This document shows positions 1 through 9,392 of a stretch of 64,000 bases of DNA, one piece after another. Under the pieces are notes generated by a model. It made no database searches, had not been told where the DNA came from, and worked only from the letters and a program-made list of their open reading frames with translations. The translations under genes were made by a program, and so were the position numbers. Within the stretch, counting starts at the first letter, position 1. Each line of letters begins with the position of its first letter. The stretch comes from an uncultured Prevotella sp. (lineage in GTDB: Bacteria; Bacteroidota; Bacteroidia; Bacteroidales; Bacteroidaceae). Location: the NCBI GenBank assembly GCA_937901345.1, contig CALCHM010000127.1:5229-69228 (forward strand), given 5' to 3'.

Positions 1-562
1 CAAAAAAAATTGGCACACCCGCTTCTTCTGTGGTTGTATCGCTACTTTTTATTGCCCATAATTCTCTCGTTTCCGACTGATGTATCTTGTTACAATAAAT
101 GGCGATCTCAAAACGTTCGAATGCCATTCGAAAAGCATTCGAACGCCTTTCAAACAGCGGTAATAACTCTTTGTTTCAAAATCATCACACTTCATCCTTG
201 CATTTCAGAGTTTTTGCCCCACAAACGCATGCCAAGAAAGAAAAATTACGTTCGTTGGGAACAAAATCAGTCGCCTACTCTCTTTGCACTGTCATTTTTC
301 CTCATTCTCGACCCTCGCATGTTTGCGGGACGTGATTTGAGAAAATCTGGAATCCCGAAACTTTGTGGGAACAGATTTGTGAAAAAAATGGGCGCTGCTG
401 ACGTGCGGGGCTCCAGATGTTTTACAAATGGCAAGAAGCGTCTTCTTGATGTAGGCGTGCCATCTCATTCGATTTGTAAAACCGAGGCGCATCTACGTTG
501 TTGCGTCATGCTGCATCAACCGTGTCCCTCATGCTTTGTGTTGCGAAGACTTGTGCGTCATC
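1..562. other. Intergenic region, no supported gene
   Basis: No open frame here has a recognisable domain. The longest (plus strand, running into lpxB) has no family-like sequence and overlaps a solid gene on the other strand. The only clear structure is the inverted repeat at 114-145, listed separately. Confidence 0.5.
114..145. repeat. 11-bp inverted repeat with 10-nt loop
   Basis: The arm cgttcgaatgc (114-124) is the exact reverse complement of 135-145. The loop carries a third attcgaa, so the heptamer or its complement occurs three times in 32 bp. No T tract follows, so an operator-like or recombination site is as likely as a terminator. Function unknown. Confidence 0.5.
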
Positions 563-1735
563 TTATCGTTCGTGTTGCTTCAGTCGATCGACGATTTCCT
601 TTGCTGCTCGCTGGGGAGCACCGGGAGCACCGAGTAGGGCAGCCATTTTTTCATACCCTTTGAGTTGCGCCTCGCGTGCGATGCCACCAGGAAGAATTTC
701 AGCGAGATGCTGACGCACGTTATTGACATTCATGCCATCTGCAACGAGTTCGGGAACCACTTCTCTACCCGCAACGAGGTTCACCAGGGAAATGTATTTC
801 ACCTTTAAGAGATGGCGACGCAAGAAGGAAACGAATTTGCCTGCTGCGATGTAATAACATACAACTTGGGGCACGCGGAAGAGTCCCGTTTCAAGTGCTG
901 CTGTACCTGAGGTTACGAGTGCTGCCGTGGCGTGAGCAAGCAGGGGATAGGTTTGGGAGCGAAGGATGTGTGGCAAACGTTCGGCAGACCAATTTAGACG
1001 TTGTAGGGTGCGGTCATAATACTCCTGACTAATCGAGGGAGCACCAGCCAAAACCAACTGATATCCCTGATCCACATAAGGGGCTGCTGCCTCACACATT
1101 CTGCACAGATTATCTTTAATCTCTTGCTTACGACTGCCCGCAAGTAAGGCGATGATGGGGCGCTTAGGGTTAAGACGATTCTGCTTGCAAAACTCCTCAA
1201 AAGTATCTTGGTAAGTTGCGCGGAACTGACTGATTTCGTCTACCGTAGGGTTGCCCACGTAGGAAATGGGGTAGTGGTGTTTCTTTTCAAAGAAGTCCAC
1301 TTCAAACGGCAGTATTGAAAACAGACGGTCAACATAGGCGCGGATGTCCTTGATGCGGTGTTCCTTCCAAGCCCAAATCTTGGGCGAAATGTAGTAATAA
1401 ACGGGGCAAATCAGTTGCTTCTTTACAAACTTCGCTATCTTGAGATTAAAACCCGGATAGTCCACCAAGATTACGCAGTTAGGTCGCCACTCTGCGATTT
1501 CAGATTTACAGCGCTCCATGCCCTTGAGAATCGTGCGCAAGTGAAGCAAAACGGGGATAAACCCCATGTAGGCCAGGTGCTTGTAATGACACAAAAGTGT
1601 GCCCCCAACACGCTGCATTTCGTCGCCTCCGTAGAAGCGAAATTCAGCTTGGGGGTCGTTGTTTTTGATGGCTTGCATGAGGTGGGCTGCATGAAGGTCA
1701 CCGCTAGCTTCACCTACGATGAGAAAGTATTTCAT
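563..1735 (-). CDS. lpxB: Lipid-A-disaccharide synthase
   Basis: LpxB is a GT19 glycosyltransferase on the inner face of the inner membrane. It joins UDP-2,3-diacylglucosamine to lipid X to make the lipid A disaccharide. The N-terminus MKYFLIVGEASGDLHA is the family's opening motif (GEASGD at residues 8-13). The UDP-sugar-binding half contains LLAGSRKQEI and the SGTAALETGLF segment. At 390 residues it has the normal length. An in-frame ATG six codons upstream (1753) would overlap surE and precedes the conserved start, so the MKYF start is preferred. It lies 10 bp downstream of surE and is probably cotranscribed with it, an arrangement common in Bacteroidetes. Confidence 0.95.
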   Translation of the reverse strand: MKYFLIVGEASGDLHAAHLMQAIKNNDPQAEFRFYGGDEMQRVGGTLLCHYKHLAYMGFIPVLLHLRTILKGMERCKSEIAEWRPNCVILVDYPGFNLKIAKFVKKQLICPVYYYISPKIWAWKEHRIKDIRAYVDRLFSILPFEVDFFEKKHHYPISYVGNPTVDEISQFRATYQDTFEEFCKQNRLNPKRPIIALLAGSRKQEIKDNLCRMCEAAAPYVDQGYQLVLAGAPSISQEYYDRTLQRLNWSAERLPHILRSQTYPLLAHATAALVTSGTAALETGLFRVPQVVCYYIAAGKFVSFLRRHLLKVKYISLVNLVAGREVVPELVADGMNVNNVRQHLAEILPGGIAREAQLKGYEKMAALLGAPGAPQRAAKEIVDRLKQHER

Positions 1736-1745
1736 TCCGCAAAAA

Positions 1746-2501
1746 TTACTCAAAAGTAAAGGATTTTAAAAGAGCGTAATCCGTAACATCGAGTGTGACG
1801 GGCGTAACGGCAACGTAGTTGTTCTCGAGTGCCCAAATGTCCGTGTCGGTAGCTTCGGGTTCCAGATTTTCGCGATAACCCACGAGCCACAAATAAGGTT
1901 GATTCGTAGTGGGATGAAAGCATTTGTGCGTCTCTTTTGCCCAGCGACTTTTTCCCATGCGACACACTTTAATGCCCTTAAATTCTGCAGTGTTGGGGAA
2001 GTTAACGTTGAGGCAAGTGAAGGAGGGTAATCCTTCGCTTAAAACCTTCTGTGTAATAGCGATAATGTAGGATTTCAGGGGGGTGAAATCCGCATTTGAA
2101 CTATGATTGTCGAGTGAAAAAGCAATCGCAGGGAACCCCGACATTGCGCCTTCGTAACACACACCCATCGTTCCCGAATAATGGGCATTTACCGCAGAGT
2201 TGTCACCATGGTTAATGCCACCGATGACCAAGTCAGGGCGACGTGTCATGGCATCGTTAAGTGCAACCTTAATGCAGTCGGCAGGAGTTCCTGTGCATGC
2301 ACAAATCGTAAGTCCGTCTTCTTCTTGAATAGTGCGGTAACGCAAGGGGGTAGAAGACGTAATTGCGCAACTTCCGCCAGAACGAGGACCATCGGGGGCC
2401 ATAACGTAAAGATCTGCATATGGGCGGAGCGTTTCGATAAGAAAATTAATGCCTTTGGCGGTATAACCGTCGTCGTTAGAAATGAGTATGAGAGGGCGCA
2501 T
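1746..2501 (-). CDS. surE: 5'-nucleotidase SurE
   Basis: SurE is a metal-dependent nucleoside monophosphatase and stationary-phase survival protein of the cytoplasm. The start MRPLILISNDDGYTAKGI places the metal-binding DD pair at residues 9-10. Further family motifs are GPRSGGSCAITS, GTPADCIKVAL and GGINHGDNSAVNAHYSGT, which holds the metal-binding Asn. From this ATG the protein is 251 residues, typical of the family. The open frame runs 43 codons further upstream, but that extension has no homology-like sequence and reaches into the promoter region shared with the divergent parA. It is the first gene of a surE-lpxB pair. Confidence 0.95.
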   Translation of the reverse strand: MRPLILISNDDGYTAKGINFLIETLRPYADLYVMAPDGPRSGGSCAITSSTPLRYRTIQEEDGLTICACTGTPADCIKVALNDAMTRRPDLVIGGINHGDNSAVNAHYSGTMGVCYEGAMSGFPAIAFSLDNHSSNADFTPLKSYIIAITQKVLSEGLPSFTCLNVNFPNTAEFKGIKVCRMGKSRWAKETHKCFHPTTNQPYLWLVGYRENLEPEATDTDIWALENNYVAVTPVTLDVTDYALLKSFTFE

Positions 2502-2747
2502 AAAATAGAGATTTTCTAAAGATTTTGACACTGTTCGGATGTGATGTTGACGTAGTTCAACTTTAACATTTGGCGTTGTTAGGGCAAACTTTAACGTCCT
2601 TCTAATATACGTCTGACACAATTCAAGCAATGATTAGGTAAAACTCAAGCATCTAAACGGCTCAGAACGTAATCAGAGACTTTGTCATATTTTCCGACAA
2701 AAGTAGTAATTTATTCTATAAGCGAGATACATATGAGAAAAAATAAG

Positions 2748-2755
2748 TATCTTTG
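2748..2755 (+). promoter_or_regulatory. Bacteroidetes -7 box for parA
   Basis: TATCTTTG matches the Bacteroidetes -7 consensus TAnnTTTG exactly and sits 58 nt before the parA start. No good -33 TTTG is visible at 19-21 nt upstream, so the assignment rests on the -7 element and on position. Confidence 0.6.
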
Positions 2756-2813
2756 CAAAGTTCGTAAAAGTGCCTGTGTGGCGCTATTTTGAAGCACTCC
2801 TAAACAGAAAATA

Positions 2814-3578
2814 ATGGGAAAAATTATTGCTTTAGTAAACCAAAAAGGTGGCGTAGGTAAAACCACCACTTCGATGAATCTTGCTGCATCTTTGGCAACG
2901 CTTGAAAAGAAGGTTTTGCTCATTGATGCTGACCCCCAGGCAAACGCCTCTTCGGGTTTGGGTGTAGACTTGAGTCAGATAGATGCTTCCATCTATCAAT
3001 GCCTAGTAAACAAGATTGACGTCCGCGAAGCCATTTATACGACAGATATAGAAAATCTGGACATTATACCTTCACACATAGACCTTGTAGGTGCCGAAAT
3101 AGAAATGCTAAACTTCAAGAATCGTGAACGAGTTTTCAAGAATGTTTTAGCGCCCATTAAGGCAGAGTATGACTACATACTTATCGACTGCTCTCCCTCG
3201 CTCGGACTTATGGTGGTCAATGCGCTCACGGCTGCTGATTCGGTGATTATTCCTGTTCAGTGTGAGTATTTCGCTCTGGAAGGCATCTCGAAACTGCTCG
3301 ATACCATTCGCATCATTAAGCGCAAAACAAATCCTTCACTCTCCATCGAAGGTTTTTTGCTAACGATGTACGATTCGCGTCTTCGTTTGGCCAACCAAAT
3401 CTATGATGAAGTGAAGCGCCATTTCCAAGAACTCGTATTTAAAACCGTCATTCAGCGCAATGTGAAACTCTCGGAAGCACCCTCGCACGGTTTGCCAGTA
3501 ATTCTTTATGACGCTGACTCAACGGGGGCAAAGAATCACTTGGCTTTGGCAAAGGAAATTATCAGTAAGAATCAATAG
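2814..3578 (+). CDS. parA: ParA/Soj chromosome-partitioning ATPase
   Basis: ParA is a deviant Walker-A ATPase that forms nucleoid-bound gradients and moves ParB-parS complexes to segregate the origin region. The start MGKIIALVNQKGGVGKTTT carries the signature K11-GGVGKTT loop. Walker A' is at VLLIDADPQANASSGLG and Walker B at YILIDCSPSLG. At 254 residues with no N-terminal DNA-binding extension, it is of the chromosomal Soj type. parB follows after 20 bp, and the run continues as parA-parB-DUF5683-mltD-relA/spoT, all on the plus strand, a common Bacteroidales arrangement. Confidence 0.96.
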   Translation: MGKIIALVNQKGGVGKTTTSMNLAASLATLEKKVLLIDADPQANASSGLGVDLSQIDASIYQCLVNKIDVREAIYTTDIENLDIIPSHIDLVGAEIEMLNFKNRERVFKNVLAPIKAEYDYILIDCSPSLGLMVVNALTAADSVIIPVQCEYFALEGISKLLDTIRIIKRKTNPSLSIEGFLLTMYDSRLRLANQIYDEVKRHFQELVFKTVIQRNVKLSEAPSHGLPVILYDADSTGAKNHLALAKEIISKNQ

Positions 3579-3598
3579 TAAAACTTACTTCCACATTT

Positions 3599-4495
3599 AT
3601 GGCAATCAAGAAAAAATACGCAGCGCTCGGTCGCGGATTGGACGCCCTGATTTCTACCCAAGAAGAGGTAGAAACTAGCGGTTCGTCATCCATTAGCGAA
3701 ATTGCGCTCTCGCAAATAGAAGCTAATCCCAACCAACCGCGTCGAGAATTTGACGAAAAGGCCTTGGAAGAACTTGCTGATTCCATTAGAAATTTTGGAA
3801 TTATCCAACCCATTACGTTGCGCCAATTAAGCGAGGATCGCTATCAGATTATTGCAGGCGAACGTCGTTGGCGTGCCTCTCAGATGGCGGGAATTCAGCG
3901 TATCCCTGCTTATATCCGCACTGCTGATGATGAAAACATGATGCAGATGGCCTTGGTGGAAAATATTCAGCGCGAAGAACTCAATCCTATTGAAGTGGCT
4001 TTGGCTTATCAACACTTGATTGAGCGCTATAACCTCAAACAAGAAGAATTGAGCGAGAAGATAGGTAAGAATCGTGCTACTATTGCCAATACGCTTCGTC
4101 TGCTTAAACTTCCCGCACAGGTGCAGATGGCAATTAAAAACCGCCAAATCGACAAGGGACATGCACGTGCATTGCTTTCGCTTGCTGATCCAGCGATGCA
4201 GGTGAAGTTCTTTAAGGAGGTTCTTGAAAAGGGCTACTCCGTAAGACAAATTGAAGAAATGGTGGCGCAAATCAATGCCGGAGAAGCCGTAAAGAGCGGC
4301 AAGCGCACACTTCAAGATAAGAAGGTGTTGCTTCCAGAGGAATTTAAGGTGTTGAAAACAAAACTCTCTGATTTCTTCAAAACCAAAGTACAGATGACAT
4401 GCTCACAACAAGGGAAGGGCAAAATCAGCATCCCCTTCGAAAATGAAGAGGAATTGACGCGTATTATCGAACTCTTCGACAAAATGAGGAGTTGA
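3599..4495 (+). CDS. parB: ParB/Spo0J chromosome-partitioning protein
   Basis: ParB is a CTP-dependent clamp that loads at parS sites and is the partner of ParA. The N-terminal ParB/Srx domain shows NPNQPRREF (residues 43-51) and the CTP-binding GERRWRAS motif (87-94). A central helix-turn-helix follows (LSEKIGKNRATIANTLRLLKL), then a linker and a C-terminal dimerisation region. At 298 residues it has the usual length. It starts 20 bp after parA with no promoter of its own apparent. The stop at 4495 lies 14 bp before the next gene's preferred start. Confidence 0.96.
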   Translation: MAIKKKYAALGRGLDALISTQEEVETSGSSSISEIALSQIEANPNQPRREFDEKALEELADSIRNFGIIQPITLRQLSEDRYQIIAGERRWRASQMAGIQRIPAYIRTADDENMMQMALVENIQREELNPIEVALAYQHLIERYNLKQEELSEKIGKNRATIANTLRLLKLPAQVQMAIKNRQIDKGHARALLSLADPAMQVKFFKEVLEKGYSVRQIEEMVAQINAGEAVKSGKRTLQDKKVLLPEEFKVLKTKLSDFFKTKVQMTCSQQGKGKISIPFENEEELTRIIELFDKMRS

Positions 4496-4509
4496 GTACT
4501 TTTCAAACT

Positions 4510-5289
4510 ATGATGAAACGACTATTCACGCTTATAATACTTTGCCTCTCTTGTCTTGGGGTGCAAGTGGTGTCGGCACAGGCACGACTTCTGGATGTGA
4601 AGGTGAGTTCCGAAGTAAAGAGCGATTCTTTGAGAGCAAAAACAGTAGCTATGACGCTTGACATGGATACGTTGGCACAATCAGCGGACTTCATGTCAGA
4701 CACCATTAAGGTTGATACGATAAACATCAAGTTTCCTATTGATCAAAAGCAACTAAAGAAGCAAGAACGCGACTTGAAAAAAGCGCAATTCGTGCCTAAC
4801 CCCCAGCGTGCTTTGTGGTTGGCGCTTGTGCTTCCCGGAGCTGGGCAAATTTACAATCGTAAGTATTGGAAGTTGCCGCTTGTCTATGGAGGATTCTTGG
4901 GATGTACCTATGCCTTCACGTGGAATCAGCAGATGTATAGCGATTACTCACAGGCTTATCTTGACATCATGGACGATAATCCACAAACGCAGAGTTATAA
5001 AGACTTTTTGCCTCCTAACTATGACATAAGCGGACGTGAGGATCGCTATAAGGAAATCTTTAAAAATAAGAAGAATACCTACCGACGTTGGCGCGATCTC
5101 TCCGTGTTCTGTTTCGCTGGTGTGTACATTCTTTCTGTGATTGATGCTTACGTAGATGCGCAACTCTCAGAGTTTGATATAACTCCAGATCTGACGATGC
5201 GCTTTGAACCAACGGTAATTAATACCAACCCGCAAGACATGCGCATGCAAAAACAATCTTATGGTGTAGGATGTTCTATAAACTTCTAG
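4510..5289 (+). CDS. DUF5683 membrane protein
   Basis: This envelope protein of unknown function has a cleavable signal peptide (MMKRLFTLIILCLSCLGVQVVSAQA). It carries the DUF5683 core, in which RALWLALVLPGAGQIYNRKY is followed by YGGFLGCTYAFTWN and a later hydrophobic segment (LSVFCFAGVYILSVIDAYVDA). The GAGQIYNRKYW stretch resembles the small TM2-type motif in which two helices flank a conserved turn. An ATG at 4492 would overlap parB; the ATG pair at 4510/4513 gives a proper signal peptide. In Bacteroidetes this family usually lies between parB and a lytic transglycosylase, as here, which suggests an envelope or cell-division role (inference only). Confidence 0.85.
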   Translation: MMKRLFTLIILCLSCLGVQVVSAQARLLDVKVSSEVKSDSLRAKTVAMTLDMDTLAQSADFMSDTIKVDTINIKFPIDQKQLKKQERDLKKAQFVPNPQRALWLALVLPGAGQIYNRKYWKLPLVYGGFLGCTYAFTWNQQMYSDYSQAYLDIMDDNPQTQSYKDFLPPNYDISGREDRYKEIFKNKKNTYRRWRDLSVFCFAGVYILSVIDAYVDAQLSEFDITPDLTMRFEPTVINTNPQDMRMQKQSYGVGCSINF

Positions 5290-5461
5290 AAATTCTAGTG
5301 TATCTAGAGTTTCTAAAACCTGTAGGACATCTTAGTGTATCCAGAAACTTTAAGAATTAACAACACAGAAACACGGTTGGAGCGGAAAATGCTTAAAACG
5401 TAGCGCAAGGCTGTTTAGCACCAAAAATGAACTCCAAAACCACTATTTATCTGAATAAATA

Positions 5462-6763
5462 ATGTTTTTTAAGAACAAAATAAAATCCTTTCTTTTTGCT
5501 TCATCGTTATGTTGTACAAATTTGTTCGCACAACAAACGGATGTGATTACTGTGCATGACGATGTCATTGGTTCTGATGAACAAATAGGACTTCCTGAAG
5601 GCATGTTGTTGAGTGTAGATTCCTTGATGATGCAATGGAATGCGCGCCAATATCTTTTTCCCGAGGAGGAGGTGAGCACATCGGAATATTTGTCAAACTT
5701 AACCCCCGAAGACTATGCGGAACGTTTGAGTCGTATTCCTGGAATTATGGAATTTCCTTATAACGGAATCGTACAAGAGTTTATCGAACGTTATACAACG
5801 AAGAATAGTCGCACCATAAGTTTCTGCCTTGCCGCAGGTAATTTTTACGTTCCCATGTTTGAGGAGGCTTTAGAAGCAAATGGTTTGCCTTTGGAATTGA
5901 AATACCTTCCCGTAATTGAATCAGCGCTCAATCCAACAGCACGCAGTAAGGCTGGCGCCGTAGGGCTTTGGCAGTTCCTTTTAACAACGGGAAAGCGTTA
6001 TGGACTTGAAGTGAACAGTCTTATAGATGAACGTCAAGATCCCGTGAAGTCTACTTGGGCTGCAGCGCAAATGTTGAAGGAACTTTATGACATTTATAAA
6101 GATTGGAATCTTGTAATTGCCGCTTACAATTGTGGTCCCGGAAATGTCAATAAGGCCATACATCGTGCAAATGGTGAAACAGATTATTGGAAAATTTATC
6201 CTTATCTTCCCACTGAAACCCGTGGTTATGTGCCAGCTTTCATCGCTGCAAACTATGCGATGTATTATTATTGCGAACATCAGATTGCGCCTTTGCGTAC
6301 GGCATATCCCATTGCAACAGATACGGTGATGATAACTCGAAATCTGCATTTTGATCAGATAGCTGAACTCTGCGATATCGACAAAGATGCTATCCGCGCG
6401 TTGAATCCGCAATATAAACTGGATCAGATTCCTGGGGATGTAAAACCCTATTCCTTACGTTTGCCACAGGAGAAAATATTAACCTTTATTGATCTTGGAG
6501 ATACCATTTATGACCATCGTTCTGATGAACTCTTTAAGCGCCGTAAGGAAGTTGATGTGACTGAAAATGCCGTAGCAACAACTACATCCAAGAAAGCAAA
6601 GAAATCGGAACAAAAAAACAAACCCGTTTATGTGACCGTGCGTCAAGGAGATACGCTTGGAGGCATCGCAAAGAGAAATCGAACTACCGTAGCGAAAATC
6701 AAACGCTTGAATGGACTTAAAAACAACAATATCCGAGTTGGTAGAAAACTTCGCGTGAAATAG
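5462..6763 (+). CDS. mltD: Membrane-bound lytic murein transglycosylase D, LysM
   Basis: This enzyme cleaves peptidoglycan glycan strands with 1,6-anhydro product formation, in the periplasm. An N-terminal signal segment (residues 1-24, ending LFAQQ) is followed by a family-1 SLT domain. Within the domain, LKYLPVIESALNPTARSKAGA carries the catalytic Glu (E153), then GLWQFL and YNCGPGNVNKAI. A degenerate LysM-like stretch occurs around residues 300-345. A clear LysM ends the protein (VYVTVRQGDTLGGIAKRNR), for glycan binding. The 433-residue length fits MltD with one or two LysM repeats. The 172-bp gap before it contains small TCTAGA palindromes and no recognised promoter. Confidence 0.92.
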   Translation: MFFKNKIKSFLFASSLCCTNLFAQQTDVITVHDDVIGSDEQIGLPEGMLLSVDSLMMQWNARQYLFPEEEVSTSEYLSNLTPEDYAERLSRIPGIMEFPYNGIVQEFIERYTTKNSRTISFCLAAGNFYVPMFEEALEANGLPLELKYLPVIESALNPTARSKAGAVGLWQFLLTTGKRYGLEVNSLIDERQDPVKSTWAAAQMLKELYDIYKDWNLVIAAYNCGPGNVNKAIHRANGETDYWKIYPYLPTETRGYVPAFIAANYAMYYYCEHQIAPLRTAYPIATDTVMITRNLHFDQIAELCDIDKDAIRALNPQYKLDQIPGDVKPYSLRLPQEKILTFIDLGDTIYDHRSDELFKRRKEVDVTENAVATTTSKKAKKSEQKNKPVYVTVRQGDTLGGIAKRNRTTVAKIKRLNGLKNNNIRVGRKLRVK

Positions 6764-6851
6764 GACTTAAAAATGTTAATCATTTCATTTGTGGTGCCTA
6801 AACCTATATGGGGAAACAAGTATCTCAAATGTACAACGCAAATTCAAAGCT

Positions 6852-9119
6852 ATGTCCGACAAAACTTTAACCCCGCAAGAAATACAGGACGAAATCCTTA
6901 TAAATGCCGCGTTCCAAAAGTTAATTGATACCTATTTGGCCTCTAATCATCGAGGCAAGGTTGAGATTATCACTAAGGCATTCAACTTTGCTAAACAGGC
7001 GCACAAGGGTGTGCGTCGTCGTTCTGGTGAACCCTATATTCTTCACCCCATTGCTGTCGCTCAAGTGGCTTGTGAGGAAATTGGATTAGGTTCAACTTCT
7101 ATCTGTGCCGCTCTTCTGCATGACGTGGAGGAAGATACGGACTATACCAATGAGGATCTCTGCAACCTTTTCGGACCGAAAGTGGCAAACATCGTAGAGG
7201 GGGTCACTAAAATCTCTGGAGGTATCTTTGGAGATCGCGCTTCTCTGCAGGCTGAGACGTTTAAGAAACTCCTGCTCACGATGAGCGATGACATTCGTGT
7301 GATTCTCATCAAAATTTCAGACCGCGTGCACAACATGCGCACCCTTGAGTCTATGTTGCCTTCAAAGCAATATAAGATTGCAGGAGAAACACAATACATC
7401 TTTGCACCGCTTGCCGACCGTTTAGGACTTAATAAGATTAAGACGGAACTCGAAAATCTCAGTTTCAAGTACGAGCACCCCGAGGCATATCAAGACATCC
7501 TTCAGAAATTGGAGAATTCGCAAATGGAGCGCGATGACAACTTTAATAATTTCATTCCTCCCATTCGTGAAGCTTTGGATAAAATGGGGTGTCAGTATTC
7601 TATAAAGGCGCGCATCAAGAGTCCTTATTCTATCTGGAAGAAAATGCAGATGAAGAAGGTGCCTTTCGAAGAGGTTTTCGATATTATGGCAATTCGTATC
7701 GTGTTTACACCTCAGAATCGCGAGGAAGAGATTAATGAATGCTTCCGTATCTATGCGGCACTCACAAGCATTTATCGTCCTCACCCCACACGCTTCCGTG
7801 ATTGGCTCTCTTCTCCCAAAGCGAATGGTTATCAAGCACTCCATAACACCTTCATGAGTGGTAGTGGTAAATGGATTGAAGTGCAGATTCGTTCTGACAG
7901 AATGGATGATATTGCTGAACAGGGGTTTGCCGCACACTGGAAATATAAGGCACCAGGGGCTGAATACGATGCTTCTGAACTGGATGGTTGGCTCAATTCC
8001 ATTAAAGAAATTCTGGACGATCCTCAACCCGATACGCTCGACTTGCTTGATACGATTAAGTTGAACCTTTATGCGCGTGAAATTTTAGTCTTCACACCGA
8101 AGGGAGAAATCAAGACGATGCCTGCAGGTAGCACCGTGCTTGACTTTGCCTTCTCCATACACTCCTTCTTGGGTAGTCACTGTTTTGGCGCAAAGGTAAA
8201 CCATAAACTCGAACCTTTGAGTTATCAACTCAAAAGCGGGGACCAAATAGAAATCCTTACATCGAAAACGCAACATGTACAACCTGAGTGGTTGAACTTT
8301 GCAACTTCGGCAAAGGCGCGCGGAAAGATTCAGGCTATCTTGAGACGTGAGCGTCGTGAAAAGGAGGCTAAGGGTGAACAGATGTTGAAAGAGTTCTTAG
8401 AACAGCATGACCTCGCGTATAACACAAACATGGTTGAGAAACTTTGTAAGCAATATGCCCTGAAGACTCGTGATGAGTTGTTCTTTGCTGTTGCAGAAAA
8501 GCAAGTGGTACTGACTGATGCTGATGTTGACCGCCTTACGGGGAAAACGTCTAACAACGGATGGCGAAAGTTCCTTACCTTCTTGAACAAACCTAAGGAG
8601 CATGAAGGAGCAACGCTGGTTGAGGATGTTGCAACACTCGAAACGCGTGAATTCGTAAAGTCGTTGAACAAGAAGAAAGTGCTTGCACTTGATGAAGATA
8701 ACTTGCAGCATTGTACGTTTAGTTCGTGTTGTAATGTCGTACCTGGTGATGATGTTCTCGGTTATATTACTGAAAACGGAACGCTTGAAATTCACCGTCG
8801 TCAATGCGAAACAGCAAATAAGTATAAGACACGTCATGGCAATAATATTATTGCTTGCTCATGGAATACGGGGCATCAACGCTATTTTGATATGCGTATC
8901 TTTGTGCGTGGTGTAGATGCAAAGGGAGTGCTTCATAGCATCGCTGATTGCTTCGAAACCCTCCAACAATTCCTTGTTAAGGAAATTACGTTGAAGACTA
9001 ACGACGGAATCTTTGAAGGAACGCTTCTCGTGAGTGTTTATCATGTTGACGACATTCGCCTCGTGTGTGATGCGCTACGCAAAATAGAAAACGTAACGAA
9101 GGCGGTGAGAATGGATTAA
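6852..9119 (+). CDS. relA/spoT: Bifunctional (p)ppGpp synthetase/hydrolase
   Basis: This RSH-family enzyme makes and degrades the stringent-response alarmone. The N-terminal HD hydrolase is intact (AALLHDVEEDTDYTNEDL), with the conserved HxxxR helix at ISDRVHNMRTLESM. The synthetase domain has SPYSIWKKMQMK, DIMAIRIVF and GYQALHNTF. A TGS domain follows (EILVFTPKGEIKTMPAGSTV), then a Cys-rich zinc-finger segment (HCTFSSCCNVVPGDD) and a C-terminal ACT domain. From the MSDKTLTPQEIQ start it has 755 residues, normal for a long RSH. The open frame begins 21 codons earlier without conserved sequence. A strong hairpin terminator follows the stop. Confidence 0.95.
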   Translation: MSDKTLTPQEIQDEILINAAFQKLIDTYLASNHRGKVEIITKAFNFAKQAHKGVRRRSGEPYILHPIAVAQVACEEIGLGSTSICAALLHDVEEDTDYTNEDLCNLFGPKVANIVEGVTKISGGIFGDRASLQAETFKKLLLTMSDDIRVILIKISDRVHNMRTLESMLPSKQYKIAGETQYIFAPLADRLGLNKIKTELENLSFKYEHPEAYQDILQKLENSQMERDDNFNNFIPPIREALDKMGCQYSIKARIKSPYSIWKKMQMKKVPFEEVFDIMAIRIVFTPQNREEEINECFRIYAALTSIYRPHPTRFRDWLSSPKANGYQALHNTFMSGSGKWIEVQIRSDRMDDIAEQGFAAHWKYKAPGAEYDASELDGWLNSIKEILDDPQPDTLDLLDTIKLNLYAREILVFTPKGEIKTMPAGSTVLDFAFSIHSFLGSHCFGAKVNHKLEPLSYQLKSGDQIEILTSKTQHVQPEWLNFATSAKARGKIQAILRRERREKEAKGEQMLKEFLEQHDLAYNTNMVEKLCKQYALKTRDELFFAVAEKQVVLTDADVDRLTGKTSNNGWRKFLTFLNKPKEHEGATLVEDVATLETREFVKSLNKKKVLALDEDNLQHCTFSSCCNVVPGDDVLGYITENGTLEIHRRQCETANKYKTRHGNNIIACSWNTGHQRYFDMRIFVRGVDAKGVLHSIADCFETLQQFLVKEITLKTNDGIFEGTLLVSVYHVDDIRLVCDALRKIENVTKAVRMD

Positions 9120-9130
9120 TATATTATACA

Positions 9131-9183
9131 ATAAAGGAGAAAAAGAGGATGTAATCGCAATTACACTTCTTTTTCTCCTTTAT
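9131..9183 (+). terminator. Hairpin terminator after relA/spoT
   Basis: An aaaggagaaaaagag arm is complementary to the ctctttttctccttt-like arm, apart from a mismatch or bulge, around a short loop that itself contains gtaat/attac. It begins 12 nt after the stop codon and closes the parAB-relA/spoT transcription run. Confidence 0.75.
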
Positions 9184-9200
9184 TGTGAAAACTTGCATAA

Positions 9201-9323
9201 CTCCATTTTGTTTTGAAATCACTGCCCGCTGGTTTGCGGAACTCCATTTCATTTTGAAATTCCTTCCCGCAGGTTTGCAGGGCTCCATTTCATTTTGAAA
9301 TCACTTCCCAAGGGTTTGCTGGA
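9201..9323. repeat. Three tandem copies of a 41-bp repeat
   Basis: Copies start at 9201, 9242 and 9283. Each begins ctccattt, continues with ttttgaaat, and has tcccgc-like and ggtttgc segments near its end. Copies differ at several positions. It fills the gap between the convergent relA/spoT and porT genes, with no coding potential. Confidence 0.8.
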
Positions 9324-9392
9324 CACCTGCACGTTTAGAAATGTCTTCAAGTTGATAAATGGTCTTTAGAGTTATGCTGGTAAGACTACAAC

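Noticed and set aside
10..663. 217-codon plus-strand frame at the window start
   Set aside because: It overlaps the 3' end of lpxB on the other strand, has Cys/Arg/Leu-rich composition of a shadow frame, and shows no domain.
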